A stretch of 64,000 bases of DNA from assembly GCF_029784155.1 (NCBI RefSeq), contig NC_073692.1, positions 272,367,827 through 272,431,826 on the forward strand. Reading direction: 5' to 3'. The translations under genes and the position numbers were made by a program. A model generated the notes under the pieces. The model searched no databases and had not been told where the DNA came from. It was given only the letters and a program-made list of their open reading frames with translations. The stretch's first letter is position 1. Every line of letters begins with the position of its first letter. Below, piece by piece: positions 47,101 through 58,199 of this stretch. Source of the DNA: Uranotaenia lowii (taxonomy: Eukaryota > Arthropoda > Insecta > Diptera > Culicidae).

Positions 47101-50100
47101 AATGACAAAAATGACAAAAATGACAAAAATGACAAAAATGACAAAAATGACAAAAATGACAAAAATGACAAAAATGACAAAAATGACAAAAATGACAAAA
47201 ATGACAAAAATAACAAAAAATAAAAAAAATTACAAAAATGACAAAAATGACAAAAATGACAAAAATGACAAAAATGACAAAAATGACAAAAATGACAAAA
47301 ATGACAAAAATGACAAAAATGACAAAAATGACAAAAAATAAAAAAAATTACAAAAATTACAAAAATTACAAAAATGACAAAAATTACAAAAATTACAAAA
47401 ATTACAAAAATTACAAAAATTACAAAAATTACAAAAATTACAAAAATTACAAAAATAACAAAAATTACAAAAATTACAAAAATTACAAAAATTACAAAAA
47501 TTACAAAAATTACAAAAATTACAAACATTACAAAAAATAACAAAAATTACAAAAATTACAAAAATTACAAAAATTACAAAAATAACAAAAATGACAAAAA
47601 TTACAAAAATTACAAAAATTACAAAAATTACAAAAATGACATAAATTTCAAAAATTACAAAAATTTCAAAAATTACAAAAATTTCAAAAATTACAAAAAT
47701 TTCAAAAATTTCAAAAATTTCAAAAATTACAAAAATGACAAAAATTACAAAAATTACAAAAATTACAAAAATTTCAAAAATTACAAAAATTACAAAAATT
47801 ACAAAAATTACAAAAATTACAAAAATAACAAAAATAACAAAAATTACAAAAATGACAAAAATTACAAAAATTACAAAAATTACAAAAATTACAAAAATTA
47901 CAAAAATTACAAAAATTACAAAAATTACAAAAATTACAAAAATTACAAAAATTACAAAAATTACAAAAATTACAAAAATTACAAAAATTACAAAAATTAC
48001 AAAAATTACAAAAATTACAAAAATTACAAAAATTACAAAAATTACAAAAATTACAAAAATTACAAAAATTACAAAAATTACAAAAATTACAAAAATTACA
48101 AAAATTACAAAAATTACAAAAATTACAAAAATTACAAAAATTACAAAAATTACAAAAATTACAAAAATTACAAAAATTACAAAAATTACAAAAATTACAA
48201 AAATTACAAAAATTACAAAAATTACAAAAATTACAAAAATTACAAAAATTACAAAAATTACAAAAATTACAAAAATTACAAAAATTACAAAAATTACAAA
48301 AATTACAAAAATTACAAAAATTACAAAAATTACAAAAATTACAAAAATTACAAAAATTACAAAAATTACAAAAATTACAAAAATTACAAAAATTACAAAA
48401 ATTACAAAAATTACAAAAATTACAAAAATTACAAAAATTACAAAAATTACAAAAATTACAAAAATTACAAAAATTACAAAAATTACAAAAATTACAAAAA
48501 TTACAAAAATTACAAAAATTACAAAAATTACAAAAATTACAAAAATTACAAAAATTACAAAAATTACAAAAATTACAAAAATTACAAAAATTACAAAAAT
48601 TACAAAAATTACGAAAATTACAAAAATAACAAAAATAACAAAAATTACGAAAATTACAAAAATAACAAAAATTACAAAAATTACAAAAATAACAAAAATT
48701 ACAAAAATTACAAAAATTACAAAAATTACAAAAATTACAAAAATTACAAAAATTACAAAAATGACAAAAATTACAAAAATTACAAAAATTACAAAAATTA
48801 CAAAAATTACAAAAATTACAAAAATTACAAAAATTACAAAAATTACAAAAATTACAAAAATTACAAAAATTACAAAAATTACAAAAATTACAAAAATTAC
48901 AAAAATTACAAAAATTACAAAAATTACAAAAATTACAAAAATTACAAAAATTACAAAAATTACAAAAATTACAAAAATTACAAAAATTACAAAAATTACA
49001 AAAATTACAAAAATTACAAAAATTACAAAAATTACAAAAATTACAAAAATTACAAAAATTACAAAAATTACAAAAATTACAAAAATTACAAAAATTACAA
49101 AAATTACAAAAATTACAAAAATTACAAAAATTACAAAAATTACAAAAATTACAAAAATTACAAAAATTACAAAAATTACAAAAATTACAAAAATTACAAA
49201 AATTACAAAAATTACAAAAATTACAAAAATTACAAAAATTACAAAAATTACAAAAATTACAAAAATTACAAAAATTACAAAAATTACAAAAATTACAAAA
49301 ATTACAAAAATTACAAAAATTACAAAAATTACAAAAATTACAAAAATTACAAAAATTACAAAAATTACAAAAATTACAAAAATTACAAAAATTACAAAAA
49401 TTACAAAAATTACAAAAATTACAAAAATTACAAAAATTACAAAAACTACAAAAATTACAAAAATTACAAAAATTACAAAAATTACAAAAATTACAAAAAT
49501 TACAAAAATTACAAAAATTACAAAAATTACAAAAATTACAAAAATTACAAAAATTACAAAAATTACAAAAATTACAAAAATTACAAAAATTACAAAAATT
49601 ACAAAAATTACAAAAATTACAAAAATTACAAAAATTACAAAAATTACAAAAATTACAAAAATTACAAAAATTACAAAAATTACAAAAATTACAAAAATTA
49701 CAAAAATTACAAAAATTACAAAAATTACAAAAATTACAAAAATTACAAAAATTACAAAAATTACAAAAATTACAAAAATTACAAAAATTACAAAAATTAC
49801 AAAAGTTACAAAAATTACAAAAATTACAAAAGTTACAAAAATTAAAAAATTACAAAAATTACAAAAATTACAAAAATTACAAAAATTACAAAAATTACAA
49901 AAATTACAAAAATTACAAAAATTACAAAAATTACAAAAATTACAAAAATTACAAAAATTAAAAAATTACAAAAATTACAAAAATTACAAAAATTACAAAA
50001 ATTACAAAAATTACAAAAATTACAAAAATTACAAAAATTACAAAAATTACAAAAATTACAAAAATTACAAAAATTACAAAAATTACAAAAATTACAAAAA

Positions 50101-52496
50101 TTACAAAAATTACAAAAATTACAAAAATTACAAAAATTTCCAAAATTACAAAAATTACAAAAATTACAAAAATTAAAAAAATTACAAAAATTACAAAAAT
50201 TACAAAAATTACAAAAATTACAAAAATTACAAAAATTACAAAAATTACAAAAATTACAAAAATTACAAAAATTACAAAAATTACAAAAATTACAAAAATT
50301 ACAAAAATTACAAAAATTACAAAAATTACAAAAATTACAAAAATTACAAAAATTACAAAAATTACAAAAATTACAAAAATTACAAAAATTACAAAAATTA
50401 CAAAAATTACAATAATTACAAAAATTACAAAAATTACAAAAATTACAAAAATTACAAAAATTACAAAAATTACAAAAATTACAAAAATTACAAAAATTAC
50501 AAAAATTACAAAAATTACAAAAATTACAAAAATTACAAAAATTACAAAAATTACAAAAATTACAAAAATTACAAAAATTACAAAAATTACAAAAATTACA
50601 AAAATTACAAAAATTACAAAAATTACAAAAATTACAAAAATTACAAAAATTACAAAAATTACAAAAATTACAAAAATTACAAAAATTACAAAAATTACAA
50701 AAATTACAAAAATTACAAAAATTACAAAAATTACAAAAATTACAAAAATTACAAAAATTACAAAAATTACAAAAATTACAAAAAATTACAAAAATTACAA
50801 AAATTACAAAAATTACAAAAATTCCAAAAATTACAAAAATTACAAAAATTACAAAAATTACAAAAATTACAAAAATTACAAAAATTACAAAAATTACAAA
50901 AATTACAAAAATTACAAAAATTACAAAAATTACAAAAATTACAAAAATTACAAAAATTACAAAAATTACAAAAATTACAAAAATTACAAAAATTACAAAA
51001 ATTACAAAAATTACAAAAATTACAAAAATTACAAAAATTACAAAAATTACAAAAATTACAAAAATTACAAAAATTACAAAAATGACAAAAATTACAAAAA
51101 TTACAAAAATAACAAAAATGACAAAAATTACAAAAATTACAAAAATTACAAAAATTACAATATTACAAAATTACAAAAATTTTAAAAATTACAAAAATTA
51201 CAAAAATTAAAAAAATTACAAAAATTACAAAAATTACTAAAATTTCAAAAAATTTCAATGGTATTAGAAATCTTAAAAATAAAAAAAATCAAAAACGATG
51301 AAAATGATAGACTTTATAAATAAATTAAATTGAAATGCATTTTTATGTTTTAAATTATTATTTTTTTGTTTTGTTAATTTGGTCAATTTTGAGCTTTGTC
51401 ATTGTTTTTACTTTTTAAATTTCTAGGCCAGTTTTCCCTGTTTTTTTTAAATAAAACATAACACATGGTTAACGGAAACGAATTTGCGAAATACCAATAA
51501 TTCAACCATATTTATAATAATAAGTTTAATCTGTGCCTTAAAATCATTAGTACATACAGTTATTTTTTCACTTTTGAAAGGTTGTTTTTTGAGAGCAGGA
51601 ACTGTAATCTGTCATTTTGACGAGTTCCCGTAGTCAAAAGATTTTGTTTTCTAAAGCAGCCTATTCCGGAATCATTTATATTACTTTTCTAAAAAAAATA
51701 CTTAAATTACAATCCGACAAATCAAAATTCAGTTTTTGTCCACATCCTTGTCATGTATGATTCTAAAGCTTCGTTTCAAACTGCTATGTGAATTAATTGA
51801 TAATGCTCATATAGTCTTAAATTTTTCATAGAAGACCTGAGTTGGACTGGCTTCTACACTCAAAAATAAAAATCTTAGAGAGTGTTCAATAATACATAGG
51901 TAACCAATGTTTTTGTTCATCCACTCCCTTTAGGTACTGAACCTGGTGGTACTGATAATCTACCGAACCGGATACGGGGGCGATTTCCTCGGTATCGGCG
52001 GAACGTGGAACCTGAACGAGGAAAAGAGTCCGGATGCGGAAATCGTCGCCTCCGGGGTGTTCGTCGGTTATTTCATCTACACCTCGGTGCAGCTGATCAC
52101 ATTCTGTTTCGGAACTACGAAGCTGAAGCGAGAGCTGTCGGACACCATCATGAACGTGGTCGGAACCTTCATGTGGGTGGCCGTTGGCGGAACTGCTCTG
52201 CACTATTGGCACGGATATCTGGCCGAGCATGATTTCCAGCAGATCACCTCGGAACGAACGGTAGGTTTGAGTTAAATTGAGTTTAAAAAAACCTTAGTTC
52301 AAGGGGCTCAAAATGTCAACACATTCACAGGACCACTTTCCAAAAGTTCACCTCAAACTTTATGACATTTTTTTCAATTTTCCAACAGGCCGGTCTTGCT
52401 CTCGGATCGCTTTGCGTCGTCACCGGTGCTCTGTACCTGGCCGATTCGGTGCTGGCCTTCATTCATTACGCCAAACACGAGAACAACAAATACTAA
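38142..52496 (+). CDS. Ssk: snakeskin (Ssk), smooth septate junction membrane protein; three coding exons
   Basis: Joining 38142-38192, 51934-52260 and 52389-52496 gives 161 residues ending in TAA. Both junctions are phase 0 with canonical signals (gtaagt/ag, gtaggt/ag). I recognise it as the arthropod snakeskin family: N-terminus MVSAETIGSIFIK, the YRTGYGG and GGTWNLNEEK loop after the first membrane segment, and the AEIVASG motif. Drosophila Ssk is about the same length (near 160). Four hydrophobic segments are visible at roughly residues 7-27, 54-76, 88-108 and 128-151, with a short polar C-terminal tail (HYAKHENNKY). Family knowledge: Ssk is required, with Mesh and Tsp2A, for smooth septate junctions of midgut and Malpighian tubule epithelium. 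Intron 1 is 13,741 bp and filled with repeats; intron 2 is 128 bp. The exons are GC-richer than their surroundings. Identity is from memory of the family, not a search. Confidence 0.95.
40070..40850. repeat. long imperfect inverted repeat (foldback), about 390-bp arms
   Basis: Matching inverted blocks about a centre near 40454: ACATGC.(T/A)CGGAAAAA with ATCAGC (40079-40100 / about 40800-40850), AAGCTGAAG and GCACACAAGGAT (40145-40182 / 40738-40772), AGTGGTGTAAAACCGTA (40250-40266 / 40641-40657), and AATTGACGAATTTTCAAAG (40395-40413 / about 40540-40565). Identity about 70-80 percent, so it is an old foldback element in Ssk intron 1. Confidence 0.65.
42617..44695. mobile_element. inverted-repeat element with GTAAAACGGGGTA ends
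   Basis: Left end GTATCGTAAAACGGGGTAAG near 42618, right end ATACCCCGTTTTACGGTACT finishing near 44695; these are about 18-bp inverted repeats with one or two differences. No coding capacity is visible. A second inverted-repeat element (43204-44160) sits inside it. Confidence 0.6.
43204..44160. mobile_element. nested inverted-repeat element with TAGGGGAGA ends
   Basis: Left end TAGGGGAGAGTGGGGATACTTG, right end CAAGTATCC then TCATTCTCCCCTA. Internal degenerate repeats of the phrase GGGGATCAATTGTACCC occur near 43740-43780. Non-coding, presumably non-autonomous. Confidence 0.6.
45098..45125 (+). repeat. lone Tc1/mariner-like terminal repeat
   Basis: TA followed by CAGTGGTGTGCAAAAATAGC, a typical start for Tc1-group inverted repeats in insects. 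No opposite end and no transposase motif downstream, so it is a solitary or truncated end. Confidence 0.45.
45800..46650. other. GC-richer unique patch in Ssk intron 1
   Basis: Composition contrasts with the AT-rich intron on either side. Overlapping short open frames on both strands (up to about 100 codons) show no family resemblance. AP-1-like words lie just upstream (CTGACTCATC near 45521, ATGAGTCAC near 45757). It could be an intronic enhancer, an unrecognised exon or an old transposon piece. Confidence 0.35.
46859..51250. repeat. giant 9-bp tandem array in Ssk intron 1 (TGACAAAAA then TTACAAAAA)
   Basis: About 4.39 kb and nearly 490 units. Roughly 46859-47340 is mainly TGACAAAAA, and from 47345 to 51250 mainly TTACAAAAA. 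Variants occur: TAACAAAAA, TTTCAAAAA alternating with TTACAAAAA at 47640-47715, TTACGAAAA at 48610-48655, and rare CTACAAAAA, GTTACAAAA and TTCCAAAAA. A distinctive junction (AAAAAATAAAAAAAATTAC) occurs twice, at about 47213 and 47333. The unit is a multiple of three, so it yields long meaningless open frames on both strands. The true length may differ from the assembly. Confidence 0.97.
51934..52260 (+). CDS. Ssk: Ssk coding exon 2
   Basis: 109 codons (residues 18-126) from ccctttag|GTACTG to ACG|gtaggt. It carries the rest of membrane segment 1, the glycine-rich first loop with TWNLNEEK, segments 2 and 3, and the second loop. The exon lies about 690 bp downstream of the end of the giant 9-bp array, so the acceptor and probable branch region are free of array sequence. 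Confidence 0.95.
52389..52496 (+). CDS. Ssk: Ssk coding exon 3 and stop
   Basis: 35 codons plus TAA after acceptor ttttccaacag. It encodes the fourth membrane segment (LALGSLCVVTGALYLADSV) and the cytoplasmic tail. The 128-bp intron 2 (52261-52388) is a normal short dipteran intron with a pyrimidine-rich 3' end. Confidence 0.93.
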   Translation, partial: AGLALGSLCVVTGALYLADSVLAFIHYAKHENNKY

Positions 52497-52940
52497 CTAA
52501 TTGAGCAGATCGCGAAGCCGGAGTGAAGCTTTTCCTAGAGCTTTTTAAGTAAAATTTATGTTGCCCCCGGTCACACAAGCATAGCAAAAGACACCCACAC
52601 AAACACAGATGTGCACCGCGTTGTGGTTCGCGAAAGTGTGAAATATAAATTACCTCCAAATCGTGACAACAGTCCAACCCCCATCCCAATCGCCGCCATT
52701 CGGAGAAGCCGGCAGAGCATTTAGATCGTAGTGAGAATTTTATTTTTTTAGAATGTATGATACGAGAGGGAAAACTGTCATAATTCATAATGTGAGTAAA
52801 GACGTACGATAAGGTTTATAAACGTTTTTCGGAAGTAGTTTCCTACTCCGAAGCTTAAAATAAATAGGTAAGGTAAAAATTTCCAGTCATTTTTACAGAC
52901 AATTCTTAATAAGTTAATGAAATAAAGAACAAACCATAGG
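52497..52940 (+). other. probable Ssk 3' UTR with two AATAAA signals
   Basis: AATAAA hexamers occur at 52859-52864 and 52921-52926 downstream of the Ssk stop. The stretch 52497-52760 is GC-richer than the DNA beyond it, as expected for transcribed 3' UTR. The exact cleavage site cannot be fixed from sequence. Confidence 0.6.
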
Positions 52941-53390
52941 TTAAGGACCAACACGAAATCTGGGTTTATTCTATTCTTGCCGGGTAACAATAAAGGAAAG
53001 AAACTTTAGGCGTTCATATGACTGAAACATTCCGAAAGGTCATTTTTGAGCCGAAATAAACCATTTCAAACATGGATACATCACAGAAAAATTCAAATCA
53101 AATGAAACACTGGGGCACTTCTCTAACAGTTGGTCTGCATAAAAACATTTGTAACTCTGCATGCTTCATATACTTCAGCAATGACATGCACATTAGTACC
53201 ACCTTCTGGAGAAAGTTTGCTTACTACACCCACAGAAGAGGTTGCAGAAATCCGATGCCTAGTTAGCAAATCTCTGTTCCGAGAATGCGCTGAAAAGTAA
53301 GCTAACTCAATTTGGTGAATTCAGCTGTTTTATAATTATCGAAACTTGATTATATTTGTACCACTAAAAACATGTTTGCTAGAAGTAAGT

Positions 53391-53470
53391 GCCGATGTGG
53401 TCTAGCGGATAGGCTGGCGCGAGTCTGGTTTTGGTATGCCAGGCGTACTGGGTTCGACCCCCACACAGGA
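53391..53470 (+). repeat. tRNA-derived (SINE-like) element, copy 2
   Basis: Nearly the same 70-bp body as 2582-2662 (GCCGATGTGG start, TCTAGCGGATAGGCTGGCG A box, CTGGGTTCGACCC B box). It diverges right after the B box, so the acceptor stem cannot close. It lies just beyond Ssk. Confidence 0.6.
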
Positions 53471-54109
53471 GCAGAGTCTTTGTAAATCATTATATTTTTT
53501 ACAAAAAAAAAAGCATACTCTAATCTGCTGGGGACCGAGCCATCAAAAATTATCTGTATCTTTGCCTTCGTACCGGCTATATACAGCTTATACTTACTTA
53601 CGCTACATGTAAAAAATAAGGTCAAGAAAACTTTAAAGTGTATATGTTTCGTAAAATTAACGATCTTTGTCCAACCGGGGTTGAACAGTAAGATGGGATT
53701 TGAAAATTGTGTCAATTGTCTCTGGCAAGTTTCTGTATTTAGTTGTAATCGATGTAACCATGAAGTAAGTCAATGATATTTAACTGAGTACCATTAAAAA
53801 TTTTATTTCGTGTTCTTGGTGTATGACTCTCGAACACAGGATTGAAAACTGTTTTTCCGAACTACAATCTGGAAGATTTTCCTAATTTGTGAGGATGACA
53901 ATTGGTGGCTTGAGCGTTGGATCATCAAAGAAGTTATTCTCGATTAACTCAAAGTCTAATCAAAATATCATAAAACAAATTTCATTTGCTGAAAATCGGA
54001 ATAAAATCTGTATAATTTTCCAATTCTATGTAATCTGTATATACAGTTTTTTGCTTGAAAATTTCAAAAAAAATCTGTATGTTTACAGAAAAATCTGTAT
54101 ATGTGGTAA

Positions 54110-54850
54110 TCCTGCCTGTGACCCGAAATTTCACACCTTTTCCAACCCCGATCCAAAATTAAATGCTTGAAATCAATTGCCCGCCCCTTAAAACTGCCAC
54201 TCACAAAATTTTGTTTCCTTCTGAAACATAATTACGACAATATTACTAAGGCAGTGAAAAGTTAATATGGACGACCCCGTTGGCCGACCCTTGATCCGAA
54301 ATTTGAAACCGGACATCAATTTCCCATCCATGACAAAATTTCATCCGAATCCCATGTATAATAACGTCAATATCGCAAAAACAGTAGAGTATGAAGTATG
54401 GACGCCCCCTTTTGCCGACCCCTTACACAAAATTTGACACTTGAAATCGATTGTTCATCCCTGAAAACTTCCATGTGTCAATGTTATCTCATTCCGATGC
54501 ATAATAACGTCAATATAACAGTATTTGTGTAGCATGGACGACCCCTTTTGGCGGCCCCTTATACAAAATTTGATACCTGAAATCGGTTGCCCGTCTTTTA
54601 AAACGCCCGTGAACCAATTTTCAACTCAAACCAATGCACTATGTCGTCAATATGGCTGAACTAGTATTTGCGTTGTATGAACGACTCCTTTGGCTGACCT
54701 TTGAGCCTAAATTTGATACCTGAAATCAATTGCCCATCTTTCAAAATTCCCATGTGCAAATTTTCATCATAATTCGACAAAAATTAACGTCATTATCGCG
54801 AAAATGTGTTGGTCTTGTATGGACGACCCCCTTCAGAAGGGGTCTTCCAA
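54110..54850. repeat. tandem repeat of about 131-144 bp, five to six units
   Basis: Units beginning (G/A)TATGGACGACCCC start near 54266, 54396, 54532, 54673 and 54816. Each continues with a CCGACCC..T word, AAATTTGA.ACCTGAAATC, CCCATC, and ATAACGTCAATAT. It is followed to 55020 by a non-repeated end with an (AAAC)n tract (54950-54970) and ATAGATAGAT, as in the 3' end of a dispersed element. Confidence 0.75.
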
Positions 54851-55056
54851 AAATCTGAGAACATTTTTCATCATTCCTGGTCCTAATGAGCATCCATGCT
54901 AAATTTCAGCTCTCTAGCTCTTAAGACGGCTGAGTCTATAGAAGACAAACAAACGAACAAACAAACAAACCCACAAAAATTGCTTTTTATGTATATAGAT
55001 AGATATCTCAAAAACGCGTTTATTTTAAAATATAAATAAGGTGATGAAAGTATAAA

Positions 55057-56314
55057 TGTTTGCATCATCCCACGGTTAAGCGGGACTACTCGAATTAGGT
55101 TCGTGATAACACAACAGTATTGCCAGATATTCTGAGTAGAAGTATCATTTTACTCGTTGAGAAATTAATACATTCCCCATCAGGGAATCTATGTGTGAAT
55201 AGTGACAAATAAATTATCGCTAACGATACAAGTAACATTGTAACAAGCAGAGATGCTTTTCTCCGTGGGGTTTTTACGGAGCCGGAGAATTTCAACACCG
55301 CACTATTATTGCCACGAACTCTCCGGAGAGATTGTTAGTTTTTCACCACTCTCTATCTGCTTTCGAAGTTCATAAAACAAACTCAAACTCGCACCGCCAC
55401 CAGATCCTCACATTAGATCATAAATGTTTGCACCGTAGAGCACCGAAGAGTGGCACTTTTCCTCACCAACGAGAATCACCTGCGTTGGCTTTGCCGAACG
55501 TAAAGCAAGCTGGAAGTTGAAAGTAATGTGCCGTAAGACGTCCTTAGTCATTTTTATAGGTGTTCGTCAATTGTTCGTTTCGAGTGATGCATCAGTTAAT
55601 CGATTTATTTTTGTTGATGTAAATTAAAAACCTCCCAAAACATTTGTTCTAATTAAAAAAAATCACTTTGCTCAAAAACATCATATTATTTTTAAGAATT
55701 TTTACCACTCAGTGCCATTTTTCCCTCAAATACCAATTAACGAACGCCCTGCATGATAAGGTTTAAAAATGTAGTAATCTGATGAATACGAAATCTTTAA
55801 ACACTCGGCCCGAACTTTAAAAAAAGTTGTGATGATTTAAAAAAAAAATAGCTTTTCACAAAATAAACATTTTTCATTTATAGAAATCTTAAATATGATA
55901 TGACAGCAACGGATATGTAAACATTTCTTTTTCAGTTAAAAAAAACGTTTTCCTTGTTGCCAGTCCAATTGGAATTGCCCCTTCAAGATACTATTACACG
56001 ATATACCCCTTAATGTAAACAATTACCTGCAATGTTTTCGTGTTCAATAATTGGATCGATAGGTTTTCTCGGTGGTGAATGTGGGGAACATAAGAGCTTT
56101 CATTCTCACGCTCGTTGGAGTTCAATCTCAAAAATTCTCTCCAGTGGTGTTAGTTAAACATCTCCGTGGTGAAATGCAGAGAAACTCCGTGGGGATTAAG
56201 AAAACCCGCACCGCGGAGATTCTCCATTGAGAAAATGCATGTCTGGTAACTAGTAGACGAAGAATTAGAATAAAGATTACCTCTATTCCACCACTAAAAC
56301 CTGCGTTCTCAACA
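55057..56314 (+). repeat. 5' LTR of the copia element, interrupted by a 998-bp hAT-like insertion
   Basis: LTR portions are 55057-55247 and 56246-56314, homologous to 58958-59123 and 60721-60801. It probably lacks its first 165 bp, because the 3' LTR may start right after the polypurine tract at 58792 and that segment has no match upstream of 55057. Confidence 0.7.
55248..56245. mobile_element. hAT-like non-autonomous element with 8-bp target duplication
   Basis: Ends CAGAGATGCTTTTCTC and (inverted) CAGACATGCATTTTCTC. Flanked by GTAACAAG (55240-55247) and GTAACTAG (56246-56253). The uninterrupted site in the other LTR reads GTAACGAG. CTCCGTGG words recur near both ends, as subterminal repeats do in hAT elements. 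No transposase is encoded. Confidence 0.8.
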
Positions 56315-56331
56315 GGTTATGGGCCCAGATA
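56315..56331 (+). other. copia-type primer-binding site
   Basis: GGTTATGGGCCCAG starts directly after the LTR terminus ..CAACA. Drosophila copia has the same LTR-end/primer-site context and primes from an internal (half-tRNA) segment of initiator tRNA-Met (from memory). Confidence 0.75.
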
Positions 56332-56569
56332 CGTCTGGAAAATTGGAAAATGAGTTTTTGAGAGGGGCACTCTCAATACCTGCTGTTAGCAAATTTATCA
56401 GCGACCAACGCAGAAGGACCAGCCAGGTCGAGGGGCCAGCCACCAGTCAGAGGACCACCGCAGAAGGCCAGCCGCTAGCGATGAAGATGAAGGACCGCTA
56501 GCGCAGAGACCAGCCAGCGAGATGTCTCAGGCCAGCCAGGAGTTTCCGTCAGAGGTTGAGTCCGGGGAG

Positions 56570-57145
56570 GTTCGTAGATCGAGAGGATTATTTTCGATGC
56601 CGTCATGAGCCACGCTGCAGTTAGCAAGCGGGGTGATGCTGATAGCAGAGAGGGTTACTCTCGTGCTTTGTTTATGCGCTGTGGTCAGCATGTATGAGCT
56701 GATCCAAACACAGCGCAGATGCCACGAAACGCACTATGCCGACCAGAAGGTACTACCGGAATCCGGGGAAGTTCGCGGATCGAGAGGGTTACTTTCGATA
56801 CCTTCACGAACCACTTTGCGTTTAGAAAGTGTGAGTTCAAGTCCGACGACCGGAAGGAGTCCCACGATCTGCTACTGGAATGGTTTAGCGCGAGGGTCGG
56901 GAAAGTCCACCACGGAACAATTCGGTGAAGCTGATAGCCGAGAGGGTTACTCCATGTACAGATGACCACCTCCGCAGAATATCGGGAGCGCAGAGCCCAC
57001 GAGGTGCTTCAGGTCAGCTAGAAGGTGCTCCTGGGGTTCGAGGCTGGGAAGTCGGGTTTCGAGAGGGTTACTCTCTCCACATGGAGGATTGGCCGGATAG
57101 GAGATTGCAAGAAACTGTTCGAGAGGGTTACTCTCGTGATGTGAA
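56570..57145 (+). repeat. six repeated stem-loops in the copia leader (CGAGAGGGTTACTCTCG)
   Basis: Copies at about 56579 (decayed), 56648, 56779, 56939, 57059 and 57120. Each is GAGAGGGTTACTYTC or a derivative with a 6-bp stem and a GGTTA-type loop; stems are intact at 56648 and 57120 and partly lost in others. They lie between the primer-binding site and the protease remnant. Confidence 0.65.
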
Positions 57146-57525
57146 GCTACGCTGAGAGAGCTTATTTAAGCCTACAGTTTGATTTTTCTGTGATTAAGAA
57201 GGAGATATTTTCGGCGACGGTTAGTTACCAGCAACTTTAGCAACACAGAGTCAGATTGGACGTTTTTTGCTGAACTTTGCCTTCCGGCTTTTTGTAGCGA
57301 TCAAAGAGTTGGAGACGAGAAGATCAGTCATTCTCGTGCTTTGTAGCTGTGTTGCGGTTAGTATGCGCGAGCATGTCTTCGATGAATGAAAACTGCTTTG
57401 GGTGCTTCAGAGGAGATGGTTCGGATGGTTGGTACTAGCGAATTCATCCACCTCTTTATTTCTGAAGCATTATGGATGAATCCTGTCGAAGTCTAGATAA
57501 TTTTTGAAACCACCGAGAAAGGGCC

Positions 57526-57726
57526 TTGTTAGCAACAAGAGGATGTTTTCATAGGATTAACAGAACGCAACATGCAAGATATGCTGTGCGTTCACATGCT
57601 GAGGTTATCAGCCACCAGAATAAACGAAGTTTCGTCATCGATTCTGGTGCCAGTCAGCATACATTGGGAGACGAGAATGTTCCTTCAATTTCGAACCAGT
57701 TTTTTGTAGGAGCAAAATCGAAATGA
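57526..57726 (+). pseudogene. copia gag-pol remnant with protease active-site motif
   Basis: An open stretch of 66 codons with KRSFVIDSGASQHTLGD; DSGASxH is the Ty1/copia aspartic protease active-site motif. The upstream part is not recognisable as gag zinc knuckle. Downstream, 57727-58130 continues in broken frames with repeated RLADV words. Integrase and most of RT are deleted before 58200. Confidence 0.7.
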
Positions 57727-58199
57727 TGTTGTGCCAAGACAGATGACCATCGAAAAGTTTGCTGAAAAGCCATCCGAAGAATACACATTTGAGCGGTTAG
57801 CCGATGTTTACGAGCAAGAATAACAAACCACACATAAGCAGAAAGCCGATGAACGTGAACTCGGAAACAGATTCGCGCGATCAGCCATCATCAACAACAA
57901 CAGGACACACATCTGAGCGGTTGGCCGATGTGCATGCTGATCTCGACCATGATGCGGCTGTAAGAAACAGTATGATTGAAAACAATGAGGTCGAGAGCAG
58001 AACGGAATTCCGAGCAGAACGGAATTCGATGACGATGATTTTATCAATCCTGAATAGGTCCATAGTCACGGTCAGCGAGCTAGAGAAGCTGCTCAGCACT
58101 ACGTGGCTAACGTAGTTGCAACCTAGAATCAAGCTGAAGCGCCAGGAGGACTTGGATTTTTGGAAGACCGATATCGATAACGAAATGGCCGCCTCAAGG

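Larger units (their letters stand above)
38193..51933 (+). other. Ssk intron 1 (13.7 kb), repeat-rich
   Basis: Bounded by gtaagt and ctttag. It contains, in order: a long imperfect inverted repeat (about 40070-40850), nested G-rich-ended inverted-repeat elements (42617-44695), a lone Tc1-like terminal repeat (45100), a GC-richer unique patch (45800-46650) and the 4.4-kb 9-bp array (46859-51250). No coding exon of Ssk is missing, because exons 1 and 2 join in phase into the expected protein. Confidence 0.85.

Noticed and set aside
46857..50176. Very long open frames (up to over 800 codons) reading as (KNY)n, (TKI)n or (FVI)n
   Set aside because: They are by-products of a 9-bp repeat whose length is a multiple of three. 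They occur in several frames and on both strands, inside an intron.
46859..51250. CRISPR-like regular repeat array
   Set aside because: There are no unique spacers, the unit is 9 bp, and the context is a eukaryotic intron.
51886..52230. Frames on the opposite strand and in alternative frames over Ssk exon 2
   Set aside because: Explained by the GC-rich Ssk exon, whose frame joins exons 1 and 3 in phase.
53391..53470. Functional tRNA gene
   Set aside because: The anticodon arm is enlarged and the acceptor stem does not close, despite good A and B boxes.
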